Notes: generated from the sequence alone by a model not told the origin. DNA of 64,000 bases from Fusarium oxysporum f. sp. lycopersici 4287 (GCF_000149955.1 NC_031000.1:716761-780760); one strand, 5' to 3'; counted from the stretch's first letter, positions 43,767 to 55,478 are shown. Translations and numbers: made by a program.

Positions 43767-45045
43767 TTATGGTTTCTGGCCATATACAACATGGCTGAGT
43801 GCGTTAGATGAAGTCTAGGATGGCTTTGAGGTGTAGACTTACAAATTAAACAGAGCGTGGTACTTGCGAGCATACGATCCTGACGTATCTGGGCCAACAT
43901 CACCAGGACTTCGTCCGTGGGCATGCCCAGAACTCCACAGAATATCTTCAGAGAGAAAGCCTCTAGGCCTTCCAAGAGTTGAGCGATATTACACATGCCT
44001 ATATCTTTCAACTGTGGATCTTTGGGCCATGATCCTAGAGGCAATCGGAACTTTCGGTGGACAACATTCGTGAAGCCAGCATGCCTGATCCACCCTTCAA
44101 GTCTTGGCCCTGGGCAGGGCTCGCGGTTCAGCTTCGTTCTTGCCGTATCGATGAATAGTTTCATCCATTTCAGGAGGTGATGATCGTCCGTGATTGAGCC
44201 GTCTTCTGAATAGTAGAGAAGGTCAAAGTCCTGAAATTCGGCCCAGCCGCCAGGATGAAGGTGCCTGTTGACGATCAGTAGGTGCTATCACTTCATTTCG
44301 CGCTAAATTACTCAAAAACGTTCTCCACTAGCTTTGGCCAGTCCAGGATGGAAGTCGACATGTAGCGTGAAAAAATGTAGTCAAACTTATCGTGGACCCA
44401 TGGTTGCTCGACGTCATCGACCTCGAACTTGACGTTTGGGGGAACCCTTCTTCTATCAACATTGCTACACGTCAAGCTCGGGATCAACATACCATGTGGG
44501 TTGGATAGCACTCAAATCGTTTCCGATAATCTAGAATGTCAGCAATTCTTGCTCCGTATATAGGGAAAGCGTTACATACTTCAGCACTAGGATACTCTTC
44601 ACCGACGCAAATGGCCCCTATTTCTGTAAGCATGAATCGACACAAAGCAAGACTGAACATAATACCCACATATACCTGTCCCTGTACCGATATCTAAAAC
44701 TCTTGCTGACCTATTTAAGTCAACTGGAGCTAGAAACAGGCGATTGCCAATGCCTTTAGTTATGAGCAAATGTGTCAGATCGAGTCGTTCTCGTTCTGCT
44801 TCGTCGTTGGGAAAGTTATAGGCTGTAAAGTATCAGAAGTCGCACAAAGTCGTACAAACTCAGCGAAGGTCTTACAGTCCGCATTGTAGGCATGGTATTG
44901 TCGACCAAATTCAGTGGGATAATTCAGGACGCTCGAGGTCAAAGACGCAGTGTAGGTTGATCTGCTTCGATAAGTAACAGACTCGAAAAGGACCTGGTGA
45001 TTTACATTTCACTACTTAAGGTTGAGTCACTGTCGTTAACCTTGG
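43767..45045 (-). CDS. LaeA-like / UMTA-type SAM methyltransferase (one frameshift)
   Basis: Fungal class I methyltransferase of the group that includes LaeA and velvet-interacting methyltransferases; the substrate is unknown. Exons joined on the minus strand give SSVLNYPTEFGRQYHAYNAD, then RLDLTHLLITKGIGNRLFLAP, the SAM-binding VLDIGTGTGI, then GEEYPSAE, IIGNDLSAIQPTW, VPPNVKFEVDDVEQPW, FDYIFSRYMSTSI, HLHPGGWAEFQDFD and finally HVVYGQKP-stop. Each intron restores a family motif, including a 48-nt last intron. One base appears to be missing near 43871-43878 (between AQIRQD and YARKYHALFNF), which breaks the end of the protein. The N-terminal exon beyond SESVTYRSRS and its ATG could not be fixed, so the upper limit is approximate. 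Confidence 0.75.
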
Positions 45046-45612
45046 AACGGTGATTAGATTGCAATAGCGTAAGAAGAGGGGTAGGGAAGGCACACAGGAC
45101 GCGTGTCCACTTCAACTGGGGCCGTATTAGTGGCGGCTTCTGCTGCTTCGTGTACCGGTGACTGCGGCGGATTAGAAGGACTTATGCCAGTCATTGTGGC
45201 GGATACGATGGGGAAAGGATTGCTGGGCAGCTGCTAAGGAAGTAGACGAAGGGTCAAGTGAAACGGCTTACGGGAAACGTCTTGTACTGGGGCCACCGGG
45301 TAAACTAGTGATAGCCGAAGTTTATGGCGTGGGGAAGGTCCCAAGTTTCATAGGCTAGTGAGGCCGTACGCCCCACTCAGTAATCTCTCCACTCAGTGTT
45401 AACAGGCTACAGTACGTCAGCTGACTTGATCGAGCTACTTAGCACGTGACCCAGTTGAAGCGCTGTTGGCACAACGCTGGTACCGAGCCCTGACCTAGAC
45501 TGTATCACTAGATGAGGAAATATCTTGGAATACTCTTACTCATCTTCTCTATAACTTTTGAAAGACCTGGTAACTGCTTGGCGGAGATTCTGGCCGTTGG
45601 TGGATGTCCGGT
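45046..45612. other. intergenic, no gene recognised
   Basis: About 570 bases upstream of the methyltransferase. Moderate GC, no coding frame I can assign. Confidence 0.4.
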
Positions 45613-45826
45613 GTTGCGAACCCCGCTTCAGACGTCATCATCGTCATTGGACGTGACCCGCAGCGCTATCCTCAAATCAAATCTGGGGTCATCTCAGTGC
45701 CCACAAGCCTCGCCTTACTGACAGCGGGGTCGATCCAATTAAAATGCCTATATAAGAGGTACTTTATTGCCTGCCTAATTTCTATTATGATAGAAGTACC
45801 AGCAATTCCCGTTGTTGCAAAGAGAA
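45613..45826 (+). repeat. candidate solo LTR (Gypsy-like start)
   Basis: Begins TGTTGCGAACCCCGC, similar to the remnant at 11993, contains a TATA-like CTATATAAGAGG and a pyrimidine/TA-rich end (AGAAGTACCAGCAATTCCCG) also seen near 15420. It could end at TTGTTGCA. No matching target duplication was found, so the borders are tentative. Confidence 0.35.
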
Positions 45827-45835
45827 ACCTTACCA

Positions 45836-45990
45836 GGCTGGCGAATCTATCTACCGATGTAGATGAAATGTAGATGTAGATAGATGTAGATCTACATCTA
45901 TCTATCTACCAGAGGACATGTGGGTCTTCTATCTATCTACCTGGAGGTCCGGTAGATAGACGAAATGTAGATAGATGCCAAGACCGCGGT
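45836..45990. repeat. hAT-type terminal and subterminal repeats
   Basis: Starts CAGGCTGGCG and holds at least five copies of TCTATCTACC or its complement GGTAGATAGA, plus a palindromic GATGTAGATCTACATC. Clusters of short motifs near the end, followed by a hAT transposase gene, fit transposase binding sites. The opposite end is lost in the gap. Confidence 0.5.
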
Positions 45991-46159
45991 GAAAATTGGG
46001 TGAGGTAGTTGTACTTTCTCGGTACTAGTGGCATCCTCCTGCACCGAAGTATCGGTACCTCTGACAATCCCTTCCCTAACCGTCCCTCATTTCCCGATTT
46101 CCCCACGCCATCCCCCTTTTTCGCTTGGGTCTTGGTTTGACATATTCTCATTGCCCTTG

Positions 46160-46746
46160 ATGCCACCCAAAACCATTGCCCAAATGGCACCTCAAAGCGA
46201 TTTATTCAGTTACGCAACCGATACTACCATATCGGAAATATCCTGTCCCGAAGACCCAACCTTGCCTATGCACAATTCCTCGTCTCGCGGCAGCCATTCA
46301 ATCATCAAAGACTGGGATGCAGTATCGCAAGCTGTCCGCAGCCATTGGGTCCTCTCAGCTCGAACTGGTCAAGCTATCGGCTGGTTTTGGGCTCACGGCT
46401 ATGACGTTCAAGCTAGGTCCAAAGGCAATGAGTCTGGCCCCCATACATGGCTCTGTTGCCACTGTGTCCAGCATGGCGTTCCCCGGCCAAAGGCTTATGT
46501 CTCGTCCAACACTCGGAACATTGAAGGTTATCTCAGCAAGGCCCACAATATTTTTCATCCAGATCCATCAAAAGCAACACGATATATGCAGGAGCGGCCC
46601 CCGAATCAACTGACCCTTCATGATTTGGCAGCCAAGAAACGGAAGAGGGACGACTTTCACGACGAGTTGGTTACTCGATTTGACAAGGCCACGTTCCAGC
46701 GCCATGTTGTCCAGTGGATCACCGATGCAAATCTGTCATTTCGCGT
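46160..46746 (+). CDS. hAT transposase, N-terminal part (cut by gap)
   Basis: From ATG 46160 (MPPKTIAQMAPQSDLFSYAT) to the gap. It contains a BED-type zinc finger: TWLCCHCVQHGVPRPK with Cys pair, then NTRNIEGYLSKAHNIFHPD with the His part. Next come the usual hAT features KRKRDDFHDELVTRFDK and TFQRHVVQWITDANLSF, a motif that precedes the catalytic domain in fungal Ac-like elements. The catalytic core and hAT dimerisation domain would lie in the 1000 unknown bases. Whether the gene is intact cannot be said. Confidence 0.8.
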
Positions 46747-47746
46747 NNNNNNNNNNNNNNNNNNNNNNNNNNNNNNNNNNNNNNNNNNNNNNNNNNNNNN
46801 NNNNNNNNNNNNNNNNNNNNNNNNNNNNNNNNNNNNNNNNNNNNNNNNNNNNNNNNNNNNNNNNNNNNNNNNNNNNNNNNNNNNNNNNNNNNNNNNNNNN
46901 NNNNNNNNNNNNNNNNNNNNNNNNNNNNNNNNNNNNNNNNNNNNNNNNNNNNNNNNNNNNNNNNNNNNNNNNNNNNNNNNNNNNNNNNNNNNNNNNNNNN
47001 NNNNNNNNNNNNNNNNNNNNNNNNNNNNNNNNNNNNNNNNNNNNNNNNNNNNNNNNNNNNNNNNNNNNNNNNNNNNNNNNNNNNNNNNNNNNNNNNNNNN
47101 NNNNNNNNNNNNNNNNNNNNNNNNNNNNNNNNNNNNNNNNNNNNNNNNNNNNNNNNNNNNNNNNNNNNNNNNNNNNNNNNNNNNNNNNNNNNNNNNNNNN
47201 NNNNNNNNNNNNNNNNNNNNNNNNNNNNNNNNNNNNNNNNNNNNNNNNNNNNNNNNNNNNNNNNNNNNNNNNNNNNNNNNNNNNNNNNNNNNNNNNNNNN
47301 NNNNNNNNNNNNNNNNNNNNNNNNNNNNNNNNNNNNNNNNNNNNNNNNNNNNNNNNNNNNNNNNNNNNNNNNNNNNNNNNNNNNNNNNNNNNNNNNNNNN
47401 NNNNNNNNNNNNNNNNNNNNNNNNNNNNNNNNNNNNNNNNNNNNNNNNNNNNNNNNNNNNNNNNNNNNNNNNNNNNNNNNNNNNNNNNNNNNNNNNNNNN
47501 NNNNNNNNNNNNNNNNNNNNNNNNNNNNNNNNNNNNNNNNNNNNNNNNNNNNNNNNNNNNNNNNNNNNNNNNNNNNNNNNNNNNNNNNNNNNNNNNNNNN
47601 NNNNNNNNNNNNNNNNNNNNNNNNNNNNNNNNNNNNNNNNNNNNNNNNNNNNNNNNNNNNNNNNNNNNNNNNNNNNNNNNNNNNNNNNNNNNNNNNNNNN
47701 NNNNNNNNNNNNNNNNNNNNNNNNNNNNNNNNNNNNNNNNNNNNNN
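46747..47746. other. assembly gap (1000 N)
   Basis: Exactly 1000 N, a round number that suggests an estimated or placeholder size. The hAT gene on the left and the lectin gene on the right both run into it. Confidence 0.99.
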
Positions 47747-48542
47747 TTCCCGAAGAATCGATATCTTTGCTATTGGGACAGACCACCAGCTATACCACAA
47801 GATCCTCAAGGATAACAACAGCAATAGTGACCTTGAGGACAAGAAGGCCTGGAAGCCCCTAGGTGGCGTCTGGGTTCGTTGCCCTGGCGCCGTGCATATC
47901 GGCGGTGACCGTGTCGACGTGTGCACTGTTGGCCGGGACTTCAAGATAAAGAGACGCCGTATTATTGATGAGGCATCGAAGAAAGAGGAAAATGAAGAGG
48001 AAAATGAAGAAGGCCAGGTCATTCGCCGCCCTGCATTGTGGGCCCCTGGCGATCAATGGCCCAACCATCGCCGGATGGGTATCCTAGCTGTTGGTATAGA
48101 CAGCTCCTACCACTATCAGTGGTACGATGACGCCGATTCACCCCATGCCTGGCGTCCAGTTGGGGGTACATGGCAGCTAGAACCGGAGGTGGTCACTCTC
48201 TCGCATGATAAGGTTCCACTTATCGCAATCTTCGGTCTCGCAATTGACAGCACGCTGCAATGGAAGTTCTGGGATGGTGGCAATCCGACCGGAGTCCTGG
48301 ACTCTCTCGGTGGCCGTTGGCTCGGTCCACCAACTGTGGTCACGAAGCAGGGCTCAGCCGGCCCACAGTCTGCCTGGGATCTTTTCATTGTTGGCTGGGA
48401 TTTGAAACTCTACCACGTCCAGGGTTCTTTCATTTGGCAAGCTACCCCTCCCGGTCACGGTCGCGGTGCCGGTGCGCCCGGTGGCGGCGCATTTGTCCCT
48501 CGGTGGGGCTCATTCGAGCCCTTAGGCGGGTTGACGGAATAG
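47747..48542 (+). CDS. PLL-like / DUF346 beta-propeller lectin, C-terminal part
   Basis: 265 visible codons, 5' end lost in the gap. The protein is made of repeated blades of the DUF346/PLL type: a phrase like RRIDIFAIGTDHQLYHK followed by WKPLGGVW. Repeats are seen as GILAVGIDSSYHYQW...WRPVGGTW, FGLAIDSTLQWKFW...DSLGGRW and DLFIVGWDLKLYHV...FEPLGG. Such folds form carbohydrate (often fucose) binding propellers. An acidic insert (KKEENEEENEEGQ) interrupts one blade. A Gly/Pro-rich stretch (PPGHGRGAGAPGGGAF) precedes the last repeat. Partner sugar and location are unknown; a signal peptide, if any, is in the gap. Confidence 0.75.
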
Positions 48543-48689
48543 CATAACGGACAGGGATATAATCAACTGTTCGATTTAAATCACGTACTTCCTCCATCCT
48601 ATTCAACATAGGGGGCATTGCATCTGTTTTCTTTTATTTAGTACTTTATTTTATATTGTAGTTAAATGGTTGATCTTATTGCACCTTAA

Positions 48690-49095
48690 TGATTACAAAT
48701 TAATATTAGGGGAGGTATTAGCTGGTGTCTGTGTCCCGGCATCAGGCTAAGCGAGGACACCTGGTAATAATCTGATCCATTCTTTGCAAATAATTCGGCA
48801 TTGCTGCCGATGATAGTGTTCATGTCTTTTAAGGCTTCGGGTGACCAGTTTCATGCTATATACTGTAATTTATACTCCCACAGAAAATTATAAGGAGGTA
48901 GCGTCTCATTACAGCGTGCCAGGCATCATGGGGACCAGTTCTTCTTAACAGATAGCTCCAGAGCTATTCTTGCTCAGATACCATATCTCGATTGAGGGTG
49001 TCTACCACTCAGTTCCATATAGATATTATCCTAACGTGCTTCACGACTATGTCCTTTAATACGTATATGCAAGCCATCCTAATCGTAAAATATAG
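48690..49095 (-). pseudogene. relic of an unrecognised protein-coding gene
   Basis: One minus-strand frame stays coding-like across about 130 codons with four or five stops. It reads DGLHIRIKGHSREAR, stop, DNIYMELSGRHPQSRYGI, stop, ARIALELSVKKNWSP, stop, CLARCNETLPPYNFLWEYKL, QYIA, stop, NWSPEALKDMNTIIGSNAEL, FAKNGSDYYQVSSLSLMPGH. The stops are TAG or TGA, as expected from CAG/CGA by C-to-T change. Family not recognised; probably transposon-derived. Confidence 0.4.
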
Positions 49096-49985
49096 CATAC
49101 TTTACCCACCTGGCTCTTAGGGTTAGGATGGGTTGGGATAGGGTTAGTATTAATTATCTTAGTTTTTCTGCTTTGATGTTTTTTTTAAAATAAAGATATA
49201 GCTAAAAGGACTAAGTGGAAACTTTTCTAAAATAAATAAGAAGAAATATAAGGAATAAAATAAGAGAAAGTAAAGAAAAGGAATAATAAAGCTAAAAAAG
49301 AAATATAAGAAATATAGCTAGGAAATAAAAATAAAAGTAAGAAAAGAGGCAAGAGGGACTAGAGGTAATAAAGGGATAATAAAGGGAAGGCGAGAAAGGG
49401 AGGAAAGAGAAAAAAAGCGTAAAATAGGAAAAGAAATAAAAGAGGGATATAGAGCTAATAGTCTCTTAAGACTATTTAGAATTTTAAATAGATTTAAGAA
49501 CTATTTATAGGTAATTCTATTATAATTATCTATATAAATAGGATAATATAGGCTGTATATTACTATAATATTACTTACTACTGGGTTAAGTTATTAATTA
49601 TCTAAATATTAAACTTAAGGTTAATTAGGGTTATTAGGGTTATTATAGACCTCCTGCTGGCTCTTAAAGACTTTATACTTAAATGCCTACTCTTATGCTT
49701 AGGGTTAGGATAGGGTTAGTATTAACTATTTAAGCTATCTTTGCCCTGGTGATTTTCTTTAACTAAAGTCTAGCTAATAAGATTGAGTGGAGATTTTTCT
49801 AAAAATAGAAAATAAAGAAATAGAGATACAAAGGAAAATAGAGAATATAGAGAAGTAAAAAGAGAGATAAAAAGAGAGATAAAAAGAGATAAATAAGGAA
49901 ATAGGCTAGAGTAAGAAATATAGCCTAAAAAGGTAATAAAGAGAGATATAGCTATAAAAGCTAATAGAAAGAGATATAGCTAGAG
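49096..49985. repeat. AT/purine-rich low-complexity DNA with telomere-like motifs
   Basis: Strongly A-rich on the plus strand with irregular repeats of (ATA)GCTAATAAAGAGAGATATA type. It contains imperfect TTAGGG arrays at about 49118-49150, 49620-49645 and 49698-49722. No gene. Confidence 0.6.
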
Positions 49986-49993
49986 AAGCTAAT

Positions 49994-50752
49994 CAGGGTT
50001 CAAATCCATACCACGAAATCCACATATGGATCCATAATGTGGATCCATATCCATTCCATTCCATTCCACGTGGGCTTCAGCATTTCCATATCCACGCCAC
50101 GAAGCCCCTTCCACATGTTCCACATGTGGAAATCGTGGAATATTTTAGGTGGGGTTCGAAAATACCTTGATTTCCTTGTGAAATCCCGCATATCCTAAGT
50201 ACTTTCTATCACCCACAACAACACAACATCGATTTGCCACCCCATTTTCCTCCGTACACAATGAGTCCATTCTGGGGGCTTCACTGTTACTCGCGTTACT
50301 ACCCCAAATCGAAATGGCCACTCCCCATCCTACCAAGTCAACCACATCCGTTCCAGAACGAACAGAAGAGGACAATCAACGGCTCTTTCAGCTCTACAAA
50401 AGCTGGATCTTGACGGAGAGAGACGGCAAGGCGCGTCTATAGGTATATCGGTTCGGCTACGAATATCCAGCATAACAAGAAACAGGAACGTCGGTGGGTG
50501 TGTTGCCTTTGCGTCAAGCAACGGCGGATTTTAATGGACCAATGACAAAAACATTGACGTCACCGAGGGCGGGCGGGACCCATTAATTACCATTGTTGGA
50601 CGAAGTAGGTTTCCATTCCACGAATTCCACAATATGGATCCATTTCCATAATGGATCCATTTCCACCCATTCCACATCGAAATTATTAGTCAGCATCCAT
50701 ATCCACGCCATATTCACAAATGTGTCGTGGAGTGTCGTGGATTTGAACCCTG
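49994..50752. mobile_element. 759-bp non-autonomous hAT element (MITE-like)
   Basis: Ends CAGGGTTCAAATCCA and its reverse complement TGGATTTGAACCCTG are terminal inverted repeats. An 8-bp target duplication AAGCTAAT at 49986-49993 and 50753-50760 is exact, diagnostic for hAT. Next to each end are clusters of ATGGATCCA, TTCCAC(G) and CCACGA motifs. Inside, a broken frame from ATG 50314 (MATPHPTKSTTSVPE) and the later RRWVCCLCVKQRR look like the N-terminus and BED finger of a hAT transposase, so it is an internally deleted derivative. Confidence 0.88.
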
Positions 50753-50897
50753 AAGCTAATAAAGAGAGATATAGCTAGAAAAGCTAGTAGAGAGTGAAAT
50801 AGCAAGAAAGCTAATAAAGAGGGGTATATAGCTAAAATTGTAACGGTTGCACAAGCCGTTAAACCACAGGGCAAAAGATCGGGCCATAATCGCTATG

Positions 50898-51075
50898 TGT
50901 CAGATATAGGGGTCTATTGTGTGTATTCCACTCTCTGTCCGATAGTTGGGTTGGAACCCTATTTCTATCTGTTCAGTAATGACCAATCTAAGAGGTTGTT
51001 ACAGTGCTGAGACAGCTCTCTGACCGGTAGTTCGGTCAGCCGGTTAGCCGGTCTCATTTTCACCAGTATTCAACA
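50898..51075 (-). repeat. Copia-2 3' LTR (left contig copy)
   Basis: 178-bp LTR, TGTTGAATACTGG...CTGACA on the minus strand. Same sequence as 55301-55478 and 60265-60442. Confidence 0.9.
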
Positions 51076-51116
51076 CACCCCCTCAGGCTCAAGTACGTCC
51101 CTATTGAGCCTGTATT

Positions 51117-53301
51117 TCATAGGCAGTCTTCCGTATTTTGGAGTCTTTCTTCTATTCCTTCCTGCTTCCTGTTCTGCTGTCTTTCCTGAATGTCTTCCAG
51201 GCCAAGTTGATAAAGGAAGCGGTCCCATTTGCCTGCCGGCAGGGCCTTTGTTAAGCCGTCTGCAATCATATCTGTTGACTTGGTGTATTTGACCTGAATT
51301 TTCCCTCCTTGAACCTCCTGCCTCAGCCAGTGGTTGTGGATATCCACATGCCTTAGCTTGGTCTTTAAGGTAGCTATTTCGGCAGTCACAAGGTTGATGG
51401 TCTGAGTGTTGTCGCAGTCAATCTGGATGATCGAGTCATCTAGTTGGACTGTAAGCTCCTTCAGCAGTCGGCTCACATAGAGGGACTCCTTAGCCGCCTG
51501 TGCTAGGGCTAGGAGTTCTGCTTCTGTCGTGGATGTGGTGACTGTATCTTGCTTACTGGCTCTCCAACCGATTAACCCATTGAACAGCTTGATTGTATAA
51601 GCCTGCGAGCTTTTTCGGTCGAGGGTGTTATCTGCAAATGAGGCATCGCTAGCAACTTTGAGCCCACCGGGCCCTCCGAAGGCTAGGGCTCGATGCTTGG
51701 TGTGTGTAAGGTAGTGGATAACGCGGTCAGCAGCTTCTTGATGGGCTCTGCCTGGATTGGTGAGGAATCGTGCCAGTCTGGAGACGGCGAAGGCTATATC
51801 GGGTCGGGTGTTGACAGCGATATAGAGGACTGAGCCGACTTTGCGTTGGTAGCGTTGAATTTCTGCTGGGGTTGCTAGTCCTATTCGAGGCCGTAGCTCT
51901 ATTTGAGTCATTGGTACTGTAGCTGTTCCTTTGTTAGCTAGGTTTGCAATTTTGTCAATATAGGCTGTTTGAGATAGCCAAATCTTCCTTGCAGGTCGGT
52001 CCCGTATGACTTCCATTCCTAGGAACCATTGCATAGGGTTACCGCCTGTTAGCTTGTATCTCAATTGGAGCTGTTTTATCAGTTCATTGGCTTTATCTCC
52101 CCGAGCTTTTCGGTAGGCCACGATAACATCGTCAACATAGAAGAAGAAGAGGATTCCTTCCTTCTTGAAGCAGCAGGGCTCGTGGGGAACCTGTTCATAG
52201 CCAAGCTCTAAGAGGGTCTTCGAGAGCTCTTTCTGCCACAGTAAGGGAGAGACTCGTAACCCATGTAGAGCTTTGTTTAGCTGCAGAATGGTCCCTGCTT
52301 TCTTATACCCCGGAGGCATATGCATGAAGATATCCTGATTGATTGGGGCGTGTACGAATGCGTTGACCACATCGTATTGGACCATTTCTAGGTCGAATTT
52401 GGCTGCTATCGCTATCAGGGTTCGAAAGGATCTTCCGGCTAGGGTAGCTGCATATGTCTCTTGCAGCCTCCCTTTAGCTTGTTGGTCTCCTCTGACCACT
52501 AGCCGTGCCTTGCACTTCTGGAAGCGGCCGTGTTTATCAAACTTATAGACATACACCCACATACAGCTGAGGACCTGCTGTTCAGAGGCTCGAGGGTCTT
52601 TAGCTCGTATCTCAGTCCAAGACTTCATTTCCTTATGACTTTGAAGGTGATCTTCTTCGGCCTTTTGAAAGAGCTTTCCAAATGGATGATCTATAAGATC
52701 TTGGTGTTTCCTTGGGGGCGGCGGCAGGTTGCTTCGGTGCATATTCCTCCCCTGACGGAGCGCCCGTTCGATTGAGGTCTGTAGAGGGGTCTTTGCTCCG
52801 GCTATGAAGGCTGCCTGCCAAGGAACTGTTGTTGTACCTTCATTCGTCTCGATTGTAGGTTGAACTCCTTGATGGAGCGTTTGGATAGAATGTACTAGAA
52901 GGGCTGATGGCGGCGACTCTGGTGGCGTTGGAAAAGGGACAAATTTTGCCGTTGTATACGGACCGCTGATGTGTTCGACTGTTTCGTCGGCTTCCCCCAG
53001 TTGGGTTCCTTCATCGTCGGTCAGAGCGCCTATTGGAAGGGTTATTTCGAAGGAGTCTTCAGCTTCTAGTTCTTCAAGGCTGTCTTGATCTGGAAGGGCA
53101 GACTCTTGTGCGAACTTGGCTATTTCGCTAAGATCAGCTTCAAGAAGGTCGTCCTTAAATTGTTCCCAGTCTCCGTTGCAGATCTCATCTTCATTAAATA
53201 TGACATCTCGAGTGTTAACTATCCGGTTGATTGTAGGGATCCAGATCCTATAGATGTTCGAGGACCTATAGCCGACTAAGAAGCCGATCCAGCCTTTAGG
53301 C
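51117..53301 (-). CDS. Copia-2 Pol, C-terminal part (left contig copy, cut by gap)
   Basis: Covers the end of integrase, RT and RNase H and is base-for-base the same as 55520-57704. It stops where the N run begins (after the codons for PKGWIGFLVGYRSSN on the protein's N-terminal side). Probably not a second element but the same locus assembled twice; see the complete copy for domains. Confidence 0.85.
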
Positions 53302-53401
53302 NNNNNNNNNNNNNNNNNNNNNNNNNNNNNNNNNNNNNNNNNNNNNNNNNNNNNNNNNNNNNNNNNNNNNNNNNNNNNNNNNNNNNNNNNNNNNNNNNNN
53401 N
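53302..53401. other. assembly gap (100 N)
   Basis: Exactly 100 N, a standard filler for a join of unknown size. The contig end on its left and the contig start on its right overlap by 4303 bp. Confidence 0.99.
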
Positions 53402-54396
53402 TGTCTACCACTCAGTTCCATATAGATATTATCCTAACGTGCTTCACGTCTATGTCCTTTAATACGTATATGCAAGCCATCCTAATCGTAAAATATAGCA
53501 TACTTTACCCACCTGGCTCTTAGGGTTAGGATGGGTTGGGATAGGGTTAGTATTAATTATCTTAGTTTTTCTGCTTTGATGTTTTTTTTAAAATAAAGAT
53601 ATAGCTAAAAGGACTAAGTGGAAACTTTTCTAAAATAAATAAGAAGAAATATAAGGAATAAAATAAGAGAAAGTAAAGAAAAGGAATAATAAAGCTAAAA
53701 AAGAAATATAAGAAATATAGCTAGGAAATAAAAATAAAAGTAAGAAAAGAGGCAAGAGGGACTAGAGGTAATAAAGGGATAATAAAGGGAAGGCGAGAAA
53801 GGGAGGAAAGAGAAAAAAAGCGTAAAATAGGAAAAGAAATAAAAGAGGGATATAGAGCTAATAGTCTCTTAAGACTATTTAGAATTTTAAATAGATTTAA
53901 GAACTATTTATAGGTAATTCTATTATAATTATCTATATAAATAGGATAATATAGGCTGTATATTACTATAATATTACTTACTACTGGGTTAAGTTATTAA
54001 TTATCTAAATATTAAACTTAAGGTTAATTAGGGTTATTAGGGTTATTATAGACCTCCTGCTGGCTCTTAAAGACTTTATACTTAAATGCCTACTCTTATG
54101 CTTAGGGTTAGGATAGGGTTAGTATTAACTATTTAAGCTATCTTTGCCCTGGTGATTTTCTTTAACTAAAGTCTAGCTAATAAGATTGAGTGGAGATTTT
54201 TCTAAAAATAGAAAATAAAGAAATAGAGATACAAAGGAAAATAGAGAATATAGAGAAGTAAAAAGAGAGATAAAAAGAGAGATAAAAAGAGATAAATAAG
54301 GAAATAGGCTAGAGTAAGAAATATAGCCTAAAAAGGTAATAAAGAGAGATATAGCTATAAAAGCTAATAGAAAGAGATATAGCTAGAGAAGCTAAT

Positions 54397-55155
54397 CAGG
54401 GTTCAAATCCATACCACGAAATCCACATATGGATCCATAATGTGGATCCATATCCATTCCATTCCATTCCACGTGGGCTTCAGCATTTCCATATCCACGC
54501 CACGAAGCCCCTTCCACATGTTCCACATGTGGAAATCGTGGAATATTTTAGGTGGGGTTCGAAAATACCTTGATTTCCTTGTGAAATCCCGCATATCCTA
54601 AGTACTTTCTATCACCCACAACAACACAACATCGATTTGCCACCCCATTTTCCTCCGTACACAATGAGTCCATTCTGGGGGCTTCACTGTTACTCGCGTT
54701 ACTACCCCAAATCGAAATGGCCACTCCCCATCCTACCAAGTCAACCACATCCGTTCCAGAACGAACAGAAGAGGACAATCAACGGCTCTTTCAGCTCTAC
54801 AAAAGCTGGATCTTGACGGAGAGAGACGGCAAGGCGCGTCTATAGGTATATCGGTTCGGCTACGAATATCCAGCATAACAAGAAACAGGAACGTCGGTGG
54901 GTGTGTTGCCTTTGCGTCAAGCAACGGCGGATTTTAATGGACCAATGACAAAAACATTGACGTCACCGAGGGCGGGCGGGACCCATTAATTACCATTGTT
55001 GGACGAAGTAGGTTTCCATTCCACGAATTCCACAATATGGATCCATTTCCATAATGGATCCATTTCCACCCATTCCACATCGAAATTATTAGTCAGCATC
55101 CATATCCACGCCATATTCACAAATGTGTCGTGGAGTGTCGTGGATTTGAACCCTG
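54397..55155. mobile_element. non-autonomous hAT element, second assembled copy
   Basis: Same 759-bp element with the same AAGCTAAT target duplications (54389-54396 and 55156-55163). An identical target duplication shows this is a copy of the locus, not a second transposition. Confidence 0.88.
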
Positions 55156-55300
55156 AAGCTAATAAAGAGAGATATAGCTAGAAAAGCTAGTAGAGAGTGA
55201 AATAGCAAGAAAGCTAATAAAGAGGGGTATATAGCTAAAATTGTAACGGTTGCACAAGCCGTTAAACCACAGGGCAAAAGATCGGGCCATAATCGCTATG

Positions 55301-55478
55301 TGTCAGATATAGGGGTCTATTGTGTGTATTCCACTCTCTGTCCGATAGTTGGGTTGGAACCCTATTTCTATCTGTTCAGTAATGACCAATCTAAGAGGTT
55401 GTTACAGTGCTGAGACAGCTCTCTGACCGGTAGTTCGGTCAGCCGGTTAGCCGGTCTCATTTTCACCAGTATTCAACA
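55301..55478 (-). repeat. Copia-2 3' LTR
   Basis: 178 bp, identical to 60265-60442. On the minus strand it begins TGTTGAATACTGG and ends ATCTGACA. A G/A-rich tract (GAGCCTGAGGGGG) precedes it, the likely polypurine tract. Confidence 0.92.

Noticed and set aside
45856..45975. CRISPR-like array of GTAGAT/CTATCTAC units
   Set aside because: Irregular spacing, very short units and palindromic arrangement in a eukaryotic transposon end.
49994..50010. Possible tRNA T-arm (GGTTCAAATCC)
   Set aside because: It occurs at both ends as inverted repeats with an 8-bp duplication and without the rest of a tRNA fold; it is a transposon end.
51117..53301. A second, truncated Copia-2 insertion
   Set aside because: Identity with 55520-57704 extends beyond the element into unique flanks and ends at the gap, so it is one locus assembled twice.
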